Assembly (NCBI GenBank): GCA_963730585.1
Contig: CAVSSL010000010.1
Span: 1-64,000 of the forward strand
Reading direction: 5' to 3'
DNA length: 64,000 nt
Origin: Pedococcus_A sp963730585
GTDB lineage: Bacteria; Actinomycetota; Actinomycetes; Actinomycetales; Dermatophilaceae
The notes under the pieces were generated by a model. That model made no database searches, was not told the origin of the DNA, and worked only from the letters and a program-made list of their open reading frames with translations. Each line of letters begins with the position of its first letter. The stretch's first letter is position 1. Position numbers and translations under genes: made by a program. Shown here in pieces: positions 37,677 through 46,255 of this stretch.

Positions 37677-38684
37677 TCAGCCGGCCTGCGTGCCGCGCAG
37701 CTTCTCGAGCCGGGTGCGCAGCGCCGCCTCGCGGTGGGCGTTGCCATGCAGCGAGAGGTACCGGCTGCCGAAGACCGCGAGCAGGGCGTCGTCGAGCCTG
37801 CGGACGGCGCCGGCCGGGTACCGGTAGGCCATGCGCGCGTTGATACCCGGGGTGTCGATCGAGGACAGCAGCCCCTCGAGCTCCTCGAGCGAGGTGATGC
37901 CGAGCTCGAGCAGCAGGCCGGAGATCCACGCGTAGTGGTCGGTGCGTGACCAGCCGGCGTCCTGGAACTGGCCGGAGAGGAACGTCGCGAGGTCCGAGGC
38001 GCTGATGCGGGGGTCGTCGGCGTGGGCCTCGAGGCGTTGGTGGCCCATGGTCGCCTGCAGCCGGTCGCGGATCGCGGAGAACTCGCGGTCGGCGAGCTCG
38101 AGGAGCCCGGCGGCCAGCGTGAAACGGCGGTCCAGGTCGGGCACGTGCTCCTCGGGGATGGTGCCCTTGTACCGCACGTCGTGCTCGAACTCGGCCCAGG
38201 CGTGCTGGAGGATCGTGCGCACCTGCACGGACGCGCTGCGTCCACGCAGGGTCTCGTATGCCGCGGGCACCCCCTTCGCGGGGTCCACCGCCACCAGCAG
38301 GTGGCGGCTCGCGTACCCGAAGCGCCCCTGCTCGGCGGTCTCCTGGCCCATGTCGCGGTCGTCGAGCACGGTGAACTGCTCGGCGAGGAGACCGGCGACA
38401 GCCGTGACGTCCTCGTGCAGGTAGGTCACGACACGGACACCGATCTGGTCGGTGATCTGGGTGAGCGGGTCGCGGTAGAGCGGCTCACCGTCGACCATGC
38501 GCTCCGCCTTGCCGGCGAACGACGCGACGCTCTTGGCCCGCCCGGTCACGCTGACGTAGTTGATGCCCGCGTCGTCGAGGAGGGCCGTCACCAGGGCGAC
38601 GAACTGGTCGGCCGCCACCCGCAGCTCCGGCTGCATCGCGGCATACCGCTGCACCGCCTCGGCACGCTCCTGTTCGACACCCAC
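37677..38684 (-). CDS. RelA/SpoT-domain protein, catalytic Glu position altered
   Basis: 335 aa. The (p)ppGpp synthetase fold is clear: VTGRAKSVASFAGKAERM (47-63), ITDQIGVRVVTY with D79, FGYASRHLLVAV and VQVRTILQHAWAEFEHDVRYK. In known small alarmone synthetases the last block reads E-x-Q-x-R-T; here the Glu position is Ser152 (ASVQVRT). The long helical C-terminal half (170-335) exceeds RelQ/RelP size. It may be an inactive regulator, use another base or make a different product. The start is GTG at 38684. Confidence 0.82.
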   Translation of the reverse strand: MGVEQERAEAVQRYAAMQPELRVAADQFVALVTALLDDAGINYVSVTGRAKSVASFAGKAERMVDGEPLYRDPLTQITDQIGVRVVTYLHEDVTAVAGLLAEQFTVLDDRDMGQETAEQGRFGYASRHLLVAVDPAKGVPAAYETLRGRSASVQVRTILQHAWAEFEHDVRYKGTIPEEHVPDLDRRFTLAAGLLELADREFSAIRDRLQATMGHQRLEAHADDPRISASDLATFLSGQFQDAGWSRTDHYAWISGLLLELGITSLEELEGLLSSIDTPGINARMAYRYPAGAVRRLDDALLAVFGSRYLSLHGNAHREAALRTRLEKLRGTQAG

Positions 38685-38725
38685 GAGACGACAGGCTATT
38701 GCCCAGCCGTGTGCCCGCCGACCGA

Positions 38726-38785
38726 GGGCCGCGCGTCAGAGTGCCGCGCGTCAGAGTGCCGCGCGTCAGAGTGCCGCGCGTCAGA
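38726..38785. repeat. 15-bp tandem repeat, four copies
   Basis: The unit GTGCCGCGCGTCAGA occurs at 38741, 38756 and 38771, with a one-base variant at 38726. The array ends inside the stop codon of the nitrilase gene (38781-38783), so copy-number change would alter only the 3' non-coding part. It resembles a minisatellite. Confidence 0.85.
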
Positions 38786-39581
38786 GGCGGCGGTCGGCCA
38801 GCACCGGGAACGAGGCCCGGTAGTCGGCCACCATCGACAGGTCGACGTCGACGCTGAGCACCTGCTCGTCCGAGCCGGCGACCGCGACGGCCTCACCGGT
38901 CGGCAGGATGACCTGGCTGTGCCCGCCCATCTCGGTGCCCGAGTGGGTGCCGGCGGTGTTGCAGGCGATGACGACGCACTGGTCCTCGATGGCACGGGCG
39001 TGCGCGAGCAGGGTCCAGTGCCGCACGCGGGCCATCGGCCAGGCGGCGGGGATGACGAAGGCGGTGGCGCCGGCGTCGAGCTGGCGGCGGTAGAGCTCGG
39101 GGAAGCGCAGGTCGTAGCAGGTGGACAGCCCGGCCCGGCCCTGGCCGCCGGGGAGGTCGACCAGCACGATGTCGTCGCCGGCCTCCATGAGCTTCGGCTC
39201 GCCCGACCCGAAGCCGAACCGGTGGATCTTGCGGTAGGTGGCGACCAGCTCGCCGGCGGGCGAGAAGACCAGGGAGGTGTTCCACAGACCGCGGCCCTCG
39301 GGGCCCTTCTCGCCGCTGGCGGGTCGCTCGACGATCGACCCGGCGTGGAGCACCACCCCGGCGTCGCGGGCGGCGGTCGCCATCGCCTGCGCGGTCGGCC
39401 CGTCGACGGGCTCGGCCCGCTCGTGCCACTCGCGGTAGGCGAAGCCACCCGGCGCCCAGAGCTCCGGCAGCACCACGAGGTCGTGACCCGCCTGCTCGCG
39501 GACGAGCCCGGCCACGCGCTCGACCCGCTTCTGCACCGGTTCGGCGTCGCCGTAGCCGACCTGGATCACCGCGACCCTCAT
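38781..39581 (-). CDS. Carbon-nitrogen hydrolase (Nit2/omega-amidase-like)
   Basis: 266 aa, standard nitrilase-superfamily length. The Glu-Lys-Cys triad is visible: LVVLPELW (Glu), ATYRKIHRFGFG (Lys) and GLSTCYDLRFPELYR (Cys). It probably hydrolyses amides of dicarboxylates or N-carbamoyl compounds; the closest flavour is omega-amidase. The ATG overlaps the stop of the membrane protein gene upstream (ATGA). Confidence 0.9.
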   Translation of the reverse strand: MRVAVIQVGYGDAEPVQKRVERVAGLVREQAGHDLVVLPELWAPGGFAYREWHERAEPVDGPTAQAMATAARDAGVVLHAGSIVERPASGEKGPEGRGLWNTSLVFSPAGELVATYRKIHRFGFGSGEPKLMEAGDDIVLVDLPGGQGRAGLSTCYDLRFPELYRRQLDAGATAFVIPAAWPMARVRHWTLLAHARAIEDQCVVIACNTAGTHSGTEMGGHSQVILPTGEAVAVAGSDEQVLSVDVDLSMVADYRASFPVLADRRL

Positions 39582-41629
39582 GGCTTCTCCCTCCGGGTGG
39601 CCTTGGACGAACGGTCCGCCTCCGCGGAACGGCGGTGGCGCTCGGCCAGCTGGGCCAATTGTGCGTTGTAGGCGGCGAGCTCCGCTTCTCCGTCACGGTC
39701 GGCCTGCCGGTCGCGGCGCTTCGCCTCGGCCCGGTCGGTGCGCACCCACGCCGCGGCGACCATGAGCGCCAGCACGAGCGTCGGCGCCTCCCCGACGCCC
39801 CAGGCGATGGCACCGGCGCGTTGCTGGTCGGCCAGCGGGTCGAGCCCCCAGGGCAGGTCGAGACGGGTGAAGAAGTCGGCGGCGAGCAGCTCGGTGCCGC
39901 CGGTCATGACCACGCCGAAGAAGGCGTGGAAGGCCATCGTGGCGAACAGGATGACGATGAGCAGCAGCGGCGACCAGCGCTTCGGACCCGGGTCGATGCC
40001 CACCAGGACCCAGACGAAGAGGTAGCCCGAGAGCAGGAAGTGCACCATCATCGCGACGTGCCCCGTGTGGGTGCGCAGGGCCAGCTCGAACAGCGGCGAG
40101 TAGTAGAAGATCGCCAGGCTGAAGAAGAACAGCGCTGCCGCGACGACGGGGTTGGCCAGCAGTCCGAGGTAGCGCGAGTGCACCAGCTGCAGGATGACCT
40201 CGCGCGGGCCCCAGGTCTTGTCCGGCCGTGCGGGCAGAGCGCGCAGGGCGAGGGTGATCGGGGCTGCCGGCACGAGCAGGAGCGGCACGATCATCGCCAC
40301 CGCCATGTGCATGACCATGTGCGCCGAGAACAGCACCCGTCCGTAGATGCCGGGGCCGCCGGAGGTGGCGAAGACGAAGATGGCCCAGCCGAGCAGCCAC
40401 AGCACGACCCGGTGGACCGGCCAGGCGTCGCCGCGGCGGCGCAGCCGCAGCCAACCCGCGACGTACACACCGCTCATCACCAGCGCCACGGCGAGCCAGA
40501 GCCAGTCGACCCGCCACGTGGTGAACCAGCCGGCGGCGGTGAGCGGGTCCGGCGCCGGGTAGCCGGTGAGCACCTCGGCAGGGGACGGCTCCGCCACAGG
40601 GGTGTCGGGCACCGGCGGGGCCGACCGGGCGAGGGCGACCGCCACCCCCACGGCCACGCCCATCACAACGAGCTCGCCCACGACCAGCCGCACGAACGCG
40701 GCGACGTCACCCTCCGGGGCGCGCAGGCGCGGGGCCAGCGTGCGGCGGTGACGCCACCCGGCATACCCGAGGGTCACCAGGGCCATGACCTTGAGGACGA
40801 CGAGCAGGCCGTAGGACGTCGCCAGCCCGTCGAGGCCGCCGACGCGGACCCAGGCGCTCTGCACGCCGGAGAGGGCCACGGCCACGAACGACCACAGGGC
40901 CAGGGTCGAGAAGCGCTGCACGGTCACGCCGAGGTCGGCGCCGAGCAGGGGCCGCATCACGGCAATCGCGACCAGGCCGCCCACCCACACGACGACGCCG
41001 ACGAGGTGCAGGGCGAGGGCGTTGACCGCGACGTCGTGGTTGGCCGCGCCCGCGGCGTGGCCGGCGAGCGCGAGCGGCAGGACGCCCAGCACGGCGAGCA
41101 GCGACAGCCACGCCATGGCGGCCCGCGACCGGGCGACTGCGGCCCCGGCGGCGACGACGGCTGCCACCGCGGCACTGATCACCGCCACCCGGGTCACCTC
41201 GAGGTCCCAGACGAACGTCGTGAGCTGCATGACGTAGCCCTGGCCGAAGAGCGGTATGCCGGCCAGCGTGGCGAACGTGAGGAGCACCCCCACCAGCCCG
41301 CACACCGCCCACACGGCGGCGGTGAGGCTGGCTGCGCGGGTGGCGGTGAGCCTCCGGTTGGTCCGGGTCGTCTCGGGGGTGAGGAAGGCCGCGAGCAGCA
41401 GCAGGCCCACGGTGGCGGCCGCGGCGAGGTCGTGCACGACCCTGACCAGCAGGGTGCCCCACCGCACGAACGCACCCGGGTCGCCGATGGGCGGGGCGGC
41501 GGCCGCACCCCCGATGACGGCGGCGACGAGCACTGCCGCGACGGCAGCACCGGCCAGCACCGCGGCGGGGACCCTCGACGGTGCGGTCGTGGCCCTCGAG
41601 GGTGCGGTCGTGCTGCTGCGGGAGGACAT
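39578..41629 (-). CDS. CopD / caa3-type CtaG fusion membrane protein
   Basis: 683 aa, about 14 transmembrane segments. The first half matches the CopD copper-resistance family (ALHLVGVVVWVGGLVAIAVM, SGVQSAWVRVGG). The second half matches the cytochrome c oxidase assembly factor CtaG of caa3 type, with SAHMVMHMAVAMIVPLLLV (a Met/His-rich copper-type segment) and HFLLSGYLFVWVLVGIDPGP. It probably moves copper for oxidase assembly. A polar tail ends EADRSSKATRREKP. A TAGGCT -10 box lies 7 nt before the ATG; the divergent gene starts only 28 nt away. Confidence 0.85.
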   Translation of the reverse strand: MSSRSSTTAPSRATTAPSRVPAAVLAGAAVAAVLVAAVIGGAAAAPPIGDPGAFVRWGTLLVRVVHDLAAAATVGLLLLAAFLTPETTRTNRRLTATRAASLTAAVWAVCGLVGVLLTFATLAGIPLFGQGYVMQLTTFVWDLEVTRVAVISAAVAAVVAAGAAVARSRAAMAWLSLLAVLGVLPLALAGHAAGAANHDVAVNALALHLVGVVVWVGGLVAIAVMRPLLGADLGVTVQRFSTLALWSFVAVALSGVQSAWVRVGGLDGLATSYGLLVVLKVMALVTLGYAGWRHRRTLAPRLRAPEGDVAAFVRLVVGELVVMGVAVGVAVALARSAPPVPDTPVAEPSPAEVLTGYPAPDPLTAAGWFTTWRVDWLWLAVALVMSGVYVAGWLRLRRRGDAWPVHRVVLWLLGWAIFVFATSGGPGIYGRVLFSAHMVMHMAVAMIVPLLLVPAAPITLALRALPARPDKTWGPREVILQLVHSRYLGLLANPVVAAALFFFSLAIFYYSPLFELALRTHTGHVAMMVHFLLSGYLFVWVLVGIDPGPKRWSPLLLIVILFATMAFHAFFGVVMTGGTELLAADFFTRLDLPWGLDPLADQQRAGAIAWGVGEAPTLVLALMVAAAWVRTDRAEAKRRDRQADRDGEAELAAYNAQLAQLAERHRRSAEADRSSKATRREKP

Positions 41630-41656
41630 GCCCACCAGCCTAAGTAGGGTGGGGCC
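41630..41656. promoter_or_regulatory. 27-bp divergent leaderless promoter pair
   Basis: Only 27 bp separate two divergent ATGs. The minus-strand -10 box TAGGCT (41637-41642) is 7 nt from ATG 41629; the plus-strand box TAGGGT (41645-41650) is 6 nt from ATG 41657. The two boxes are 2 bp apart, so each promoter's upstream part must lie inside the other gene. The G-rich sequence could also act as a weak ribosome-binding site. Confidence 0.5.
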
Positions 41657-42511
41657 ATGCCACTGCACCCGGCAGCACCCCAAGACCTCCCCGGGCTGGT
41701 CCAGGCCTACAGCCAGACCGTCCAGGCGGTCATCGACATCGGCCGGTCCTGCGCCGAGCGCGACTTCGACAAGCCGACCGTCTACGACGGCTGGACGGTC
41801 AAGGACCAGATCTCGCACGTCGTCGGGGTGGAACAGTGGCTCAGCGGCTCTCCGCTGCCGCGCGTGCCGGTGCCCGACTACCGCCACGTGCGCACCGAGC
41901 GCGACCGGGCCCGCGAGTCGATGGTCGAGCTGCGGCGCCGGATGATCGGCTCCAAGGTCGTCGACGAGCTCGAGGGTGTGCTCACCAAGCGCCTGCTCCA
42001 GCTCGACGACCCCGAGCTGACGCTGGACACCGAGATCAAGGGTGTGGGCGGACCCGCTCCGGCCCGTGAGGTGCTGCGCGAGCGCATCGGCGACATCTGG
42101 ACCCACGAGCAGGACATGCGCCAGGCCCTCGGCCGCCCGGGCGACCTCGACTCGCCCGGCGCGGCGGTGTTCATGGACACCCTGTGCGAGGAGCTGCCCC
42201 GCCTGGTGGCTCGGGACGCCGGCATCCCCGCGGGCAACGTCGTCATCTTCGACGTCACCGGCCCCGTCGTGGGCCGCTCCGGCGTGCGCGTCGAGGTGGC
42301 CGAGGACGGCAGCCCGCTCGGCACCCCGCTCTTCACCGGCACCGTGCACGAGCACCCCGAGGACGAGCAGGTCACGAGCATCACGCTCTCGACCGATGCG
42401 ATCACCCGACGGGCCGCCGGCCGCGGCTCCCTCGCCGACATCCACTACACGGTGCAGGGCGACGAGGACGTCGCCCTCAGGGTCCTCCAGGCCCTGCCGA
42501 TCACCCACTGA
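41657..42511 (+). CDS. Maleylpyruvate isomerase-family mycothiol-dependent enzyme
   Basis: 284 aa. The N-terminal DinB-like four-helix part has YDGWTVKDQISHVVGVE (metal-binding His) and GDIWTHEQDMRQALGRPG, the second and third helix signatures of MDMPI proteins. The C-terminal part is an SCP2-like alpha/beta domain. The family uses mycothiol as thiol cofactor, consistent with an actinobacterial host. The reaction is unknown. Confidence 0.88.
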   Translation: MPLHPAAPQDLPGLVQAYSQTVQAVIDIGRSCAERDFDKPTVYDGWTVKDQISHVVGVEQWLSGSPLPRVPVPDYRHVRTERDRARESMVELRRRMIGSKVVDELEGVLTKRLLQLDDPELTLDTEIKGVGGPAPAREVLRERIGDIWTHEQDMRQALGRPGDLDSPGAAVFMDTLCEELPRLVARDAGIPAGNVVIFDVTGPVVGRSGVRVEVAEDGSPLGTPLFTGTVHEHPEDEQVTSITLSTDAITRRAAGRGSLADIHYTVQGDEDVALRVLQALPITH

Positions 42512-42596
42512 CCGCCGGACCCGGAGCACCCATCCGCGCGCGGCGCGGTCCCGAACACGCCGCACCCATCTGTCGGCGGCTCGGCACCGGATAGCT

Positions 42597-42640
42597 GTTT
42601 GCACGGCGCAAGCATCGCGTGATACTTGTATGCCGCAAGC
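42597..42640 (+). promoter_or_regulatory. MarR promoter with two operator copies
   Basis: GTTTGCACGGCGCAAGC (42597-42613) and ACTTGTATGCCGCAAGC (42624-42640) are imperfect palindromes (TTGC-N5-GCAA; CTTG-N7-CAAG) with centres 27 bp apart. The first overlaps a -35 TTGCAC (42599-42604) and the second abuts a -10 GATACT (42621-42626) at 16-bp spacing. Autorepression of marR and the efflux gene is the simplest reading. Confidence 0.65.
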
Positions 42641-42667
42641 AAACGTCTTCTCCTCGAAGGACCCACC

Positions 42668-43198
42668 GTGGCCATCACCCTCGAGGCCGCATCCACCTTC
42701 AGCCTGACCATGGTGCGGGTCATCAAGCTGATCAAGGGGATGCGGCAGCACGCCCCGTCACCCCACCCCGGGGTCGACGCCAGCGCCTACCCGGTGCTGT
42801 TCACCATCGCCTCCGGCCCCAAGCGGGTCTCGGAGCTCGCTGACTGCATCCACTCCGACGTCTCGACCGTCAGCCGGCAGGCCAGCAACCTCGTCGGCCT
42901 GGGCATCGCCACCAAGGTCACCGACCCCGACGACGGCCGGGTCCAGCTCATCACGCTCACCACCGAGGGTGAGGCGCTGCTCGAGACCATCAAGGCCGAG
43001 CGCTCCCGGTGGTTCCAGTCGCTGCTCACGGACTGGACCTCCGAGGAGGTCGCCGAGTTCACGGCATACCTCGACCGCTTCGGTGACGCCCTCGAGACGT
43101 CGCGGGCCCGCGCCCTCGCCCGGCCGTCCGCGCCCACCGCAGGCGCCGCCACCACCGCGCACACCACCGACACCTCCACCGACCAGCAGGAGAACTGA
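42668..43198 (+). CDS. MarR family transcriptional regulator
   Basis: 176 aa. The winged-helix core (about 30-130) has SGPKRVSELADCIHSDVSTV as the helix-turn-helix and VTDPDDGRVQLITLTTEGEA as the wing. The GTG at 42668 is chosen because GAAGGA lies 6 nt upstream; an upstream TTG lies within the operator. The stop overlaps the MFS start (TGATG). It probably represses its own operon through sites at 42597-42640 until a toxic ligand binds. Confidence 0.9.
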   Translation: MAITLEAASTFSLTMVRVIKLIKGMRQHAPSPHPGVDASAYPVLFTIASGPKRVSELADCIHSDVSTVSRQASNLVGLGIATKVTDPDDGRVQLITLTTEGEALLETIKAERSRWFQSLLTDWTSEEVAEFTAYLDRFGDALETSRARALARPSAPTAGAATTAHTTDTSTDQQEN

Positions 43199-44880
43199 TG
43201 GCAGTCGCCGTCGACCGGCCCGAGGGGCCGCTCACCCACAAGCAGATCGTCACGATCCTCATCGGCCTGATGATGGGGATGTTCCTGGCCGCCCTCGACC
43301 AGACCATCGTCGCCACGGCCATCCGCACCATCGCCGACGACCTCAAGGGCCTGGACGAGCAGGCCTGGGCGACCACCGCCTACCTGATCACCTCGACCAT
43401 CGTCACGCCGCTCTACGGCAAGCTCTCCGACATCTACGGTCGCAAGCCCTTCTTCATCACCGCCATCTCGATCTTCATCTTCGGCTCGATCCTGTGCACC
43501 TTCGCCGACTCGATGCTGCAGCTGGCGGCCTTCCGGGCGGTGCAGGGCCTCGGGGCCGGTGGCCTGTTCTCGCTGGCGCTCGCCATCATCGGCGACATCG
43601 TGCCGCCGCGGGAGCGCGCCAAGTACCAGGGCTACTTCCTGGCCGTCTTCGGCACCTCCAGCGTCCTCGGCCCGGTCATCGGCGGGTTCTTCGCCGGCAC
43701 CGAGACCATCATGGGGATCGACGGCTGGCGGTGGGTCTTCCTGGTCAACGTGCCGATCGGCATCGCCGCACTGGCCGTCGTGTCCAAGACGCTGCACCTG
43801 CGCCACACCCGCCTCGACCACCGCATCGACTGGTGGGGAGCCGCAGCGTTGTCGGCGTCCCTCGTGCCGCTGCTGCTGGTGCTGGAGCAGGGCCGCGAGT
43901 GGGGCTGGACCTCGACGGCGTCGCTGACCTGCATGACCATCGGCTTCGTGGCCGCGGTCGCCTTCTTCCTCATCGAGCGCGCCATGGGCGAGGAGGCCAT
44001 CCTCCCGCTGGCCCTGTTCCGGATCCGGACGGTGGGTGTCGCCTCCGTGGCATCGGTGCTCATCGGTGTCGCGATGTTCGGCGGCCTCGCGTCGCTGCCG
44101 CTGTACCTCCAGATCGTCAAGGGCGCGACGCCCACCCAGGCGGGCCTGCTCCTGCTGCCCATGACCCTGGGCATCATGGCGGGCTCGATCGGCTCCGGTG
44201 TGGCCATCTCCAAGACCGGCCGCTACCGCCACTTCCCGGTGACGGGGGCGGCGCTGCTGACGGTGGCGCTGTTCGTCTTCCACTACGTCGGCGCGGACAC
44301 CCCGCTGTGGCAGACCATGATCGTCATGGTCTTCTTCGGCATCGGCCTGGGCTTCAACTTCCAGCCGCTGACCCTCGCCGTGCAGAACGCCGTCAAGCCG
44401 CAGGAGATCGGCGTGGCCACCTCGACGGCCACCTTCACCCGCCAGATCGGCGGCACCATCGGCACGGCCGTCTTCCTGTCCATCCTCTTCTCGACCGTCC
44501 CGGGCAACATCACCACGGCCCTGGAGGAGACCGTGCCCACGCCGCAGTTCCAGTCGGCCCTGCGCGACCCGGCCAACGCCGAGTTCGCCCAGCAGTTCGC
44601 CGCGGCGCAGAAGACGGGCGAAGCCGCCTCCTCCAGCGGAGTGCTCAAGGACAGCTCGTTCCTCACCGACCTCGACGACCGGCTGGCCAAGCCTTTCCTC
44701 GAGGGCTTCTCCGAGTCCATGGACCTCGTGTTCCTGGTCGGTTCTGGGGTGATGGTGTTCGGGTTCCTCGTGCTGCTCCTGCTGCCGCACGTGGAGCTGC
44801 GGTCGGGCTCGGCGTACTCCGAGCGCGGCAAGACGGACGCGGAGGCGGCCGCCGCGGCGCCGCCGGCGATCGGTCACTGA
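43198..44880 (+). CDS. DHA2-family (14-TM, EmrB/QacA type) drug efflux transporter
   Basis: 560 aa with 14 predicted spans. Motif D1-like LAALDQTIVATAIRTIADDL, motif A GKLSDIYGRKPFF and motif C-like LAVFGTSSVLGPVIGGFFAG are present. DHA2 pumps exchange protons for drugs or organic cations. A periplasmic/external loop before the last span (about residues 435-510) is longer than average. It is co-transcribed with marR and ends at a strong hairpin terminator. Confidence 0.92.
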   Translation: MAVAVDRPEGPLTHKQIVTILIGLMMGMFLAALDQTIVATAIRTIADDLKGLDEQAWATTAYLITSTIVTPLYGKLSDIYGRKPFFITAISIFIFGSILCTFADSMLQLAAFRAVQGLGAGGLFSLALAIIGDIVPPRERAKYQGYFLAVFGTSSVLGPVIGGFFAGTETIMGIDGWRWVFLVNVPIGIAALAVVSKTLHLRHTRLDHRIDWWGAAALSASLVPLLLVLEQGREWGWTSTASLTCMTIGFVAAVAFFLIERAMGEEAILPLALFRIRTVGVASVASVLIGVAMFGGLASLPLYLQIVKGATPTQAGLLLLPMTLGIMAGSIGSGVAISKTGRYRHFPVTGAALLTVALFVFHYVGADTPLWQTMIVMVFFGIGLGFNFQPLTLAVQNAVKPQEIGVATSTATFTRQIGGTIGTAVFLSILFSTVPGNITTALEETVPTPQFQSALRDPANAEFAQQFAAAQKTGEAASSSGVLKDSSFLTDLDDRLAKPFLEGFSESMDLVFLVGSGVMVFGFLVLLLLPHVELRSGSAYSERGKTDAEAAAAAPPAIGH

Positions 44881-44892
44881 CCCGAATCGCAC

Positions 44893-44939
44893 AGACGAGG
44901 GGTATGCCGCGTGGTGACCACGCGGCATACCCCTCGTCT
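44893..44939. terminator. 22-bp perfect-stem terminator containing the GGCATAC motif
   Basis: The arms 44893-44914 and 44918-44939 are exactly complementary around the loop TGA, followed by TTTGTTGT on the plus strand. It lies between the convergent MFS genes. Each arm contains the recurrent heptamer (GTATGCC at 44902; GGCATAC at 44924). Confidence 0.9.
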
Positions 44940-44953
44940 TTGTTGTGAGGGCC

Positions 44954-46255
44954 TCAGCGGGTGACGAAGCGCGAGCGGGCCACGAACAGCCCGACCAGCG
45001 ACAGCAGCGCGACGGCGATGTAGTACAGGCTCGGCGAGTGCAGCGACCCGGTCCGGTCGATGAGCCAGGTCAGCACGAGCGGGGCGAACCCGCCGAAGAG
45101 GGTGACGCCGAGGTTGTAGGAGATCGACAGCCCCGTGGTGCGGATCTGGGTGGGGAACAGCTCGGAGAGCAGGGCCGGCAGCGGACCGAAGTACAGGGCC
45201 ATGATGACGCCGAGGACGACCTCGACCACGGTCAGGCCCCAGACGGTCGGGTTGGCGATGAGCAGGGCGAACATCGGCCAGGCCAGCACGACGGCCGCGA
45301 CGGTGGCCGCCCGCATGATGACGACGGGGCCGACCCGGTCGGCCAGCGCGCCGACGTAGGGGACGCCGGCGAGGGTGACCAGCCCGCTGATGATGCCACC
45401 GAGGTAGCCCGCGGAGGCCGGCAGCTCGAGGCTCTTCACGGCGAAGGTGGGCATGTAGAGGATGAGGTAGACGGAGATGGTCGCCAGCCCGACACACGCG
45501 GCGCCGGTGAGCACGCGGGCGGTGTTGTGGCCGATGGTCGACCACAGCGGCGACTTCACCGTCTCGGTCTCGGCGAACTCGGGGGTCTCGCTCATCCGCG
45601 AGCGGATGTAGAGCCCGACCGGGCCGATGAGCATGCCGAAGATGAAGGGCACTCGCCAGCCCCACGACTCCAGCTGCTCGGTGGTCAGCCAGCTGTTGAG
45701 GCCGAAGCCGAACAGCGAGGCGAGGAACATCGAGGCGCCCTGGGTCGCGACCTGCCACGAGGCGTAGAACGCCTTGCGGTCGGGCGCGTGCTCGATGAGG
45801 AACGCGGTGGCGGTGCCGAACTCGCCACCGGCGGAGAACCCCTGGAACAGGCGCGAGAGCAGGATGAGCAGACCCGCCGCGCTGCCGATGGTCGCCGCCG
45901 TCGGGGCGAACGCCATGATCGCGGTGCCGACCATCATGATGCCGATGGTCAGGGTCAGGGCTGCCTTGCGACCGGCGCGGTCGCCGTAGGAGCCGAGCAC
46001 CATCGCCCCGAGCGGCCGCACGAGGTAGGACACCCCGAAGGCGCCGAAGGTGTAGAGCAGCGCGGTCACGCCGGTGGTCTCGGGGAAGAACAGCTTGCTG
46101 ATGACCACCGCGAAGGACGCGTAGACGATGATGTCGAACCACTCGAGGGCGTTGCCGATCGAGGCGGCCACCACCGCCCTGGTCGCGACGCGGCGTTGCT
46201 CGTCGGTGGTGGCGGCTGTGGCCGCCGCGGTGCGGGTGGTGCCTGGGGCGCTCAT
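44954..46255 (-). CDS. MHS-family MFS metabolite:proton symporter
   Basis: 433 aa, 12 spans. The start of the transmembrane region GNALEWFDIIVYASFAVVIS is diagnostic for the metabolite:H+ symporter family (citrate, proline betaine, alpha-ketoglutarate, shikimate). SYGDRAGRKAALTLTIGIMM is motif A and RLFQGFSAGGEFGTATAFL the central motif. The ATG overlaps the M20 peptidase stop (ATGA), so import of a substrate processed by that enzyme is likely (inference). Confidence 0.9.
   Translation of the reverse strand: MSAPGTTRTAAATAATTDEQRRVATRAVVAASIGNALEWFDIIVYASFAVVISKLFFPETTGVTALLYTFGAFGVSYLVRPLGAMVLGSYGDRAGRKAALTLTIGIMMVGTAIMAFAPTAATIGSAAGLLILLSRLFQGFSAGGEFGTATAFLIEHAPDRKAFYASWQVATQGASMFLASLFGFGLNSWLTTEQLESWGWRVPFIFGMLIGPVGLYIRSRMSETPEFAETETVKSPLWSTIGHNTARVLTGAACVGLATISVYLILYMPTFAVKSLELPASAGYLGGIISGLVTLAGVPYVGALADRVGPVVIMRAATVAAVVLAWPMFALLIANPTVWGLTVVEVVLGVIMALYFGPLPALLSELFPTQIRTTGLSISYNLGVTLFGGFAPLVLTWLIDRTGSLHSPSLYYIAVALLSLVGLFVARSRFVTR

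Noticed and set aside
38726..38785. CRISPR array
   Set aside because: Repeats are directly adjacent without spacers and no cas genes are present.
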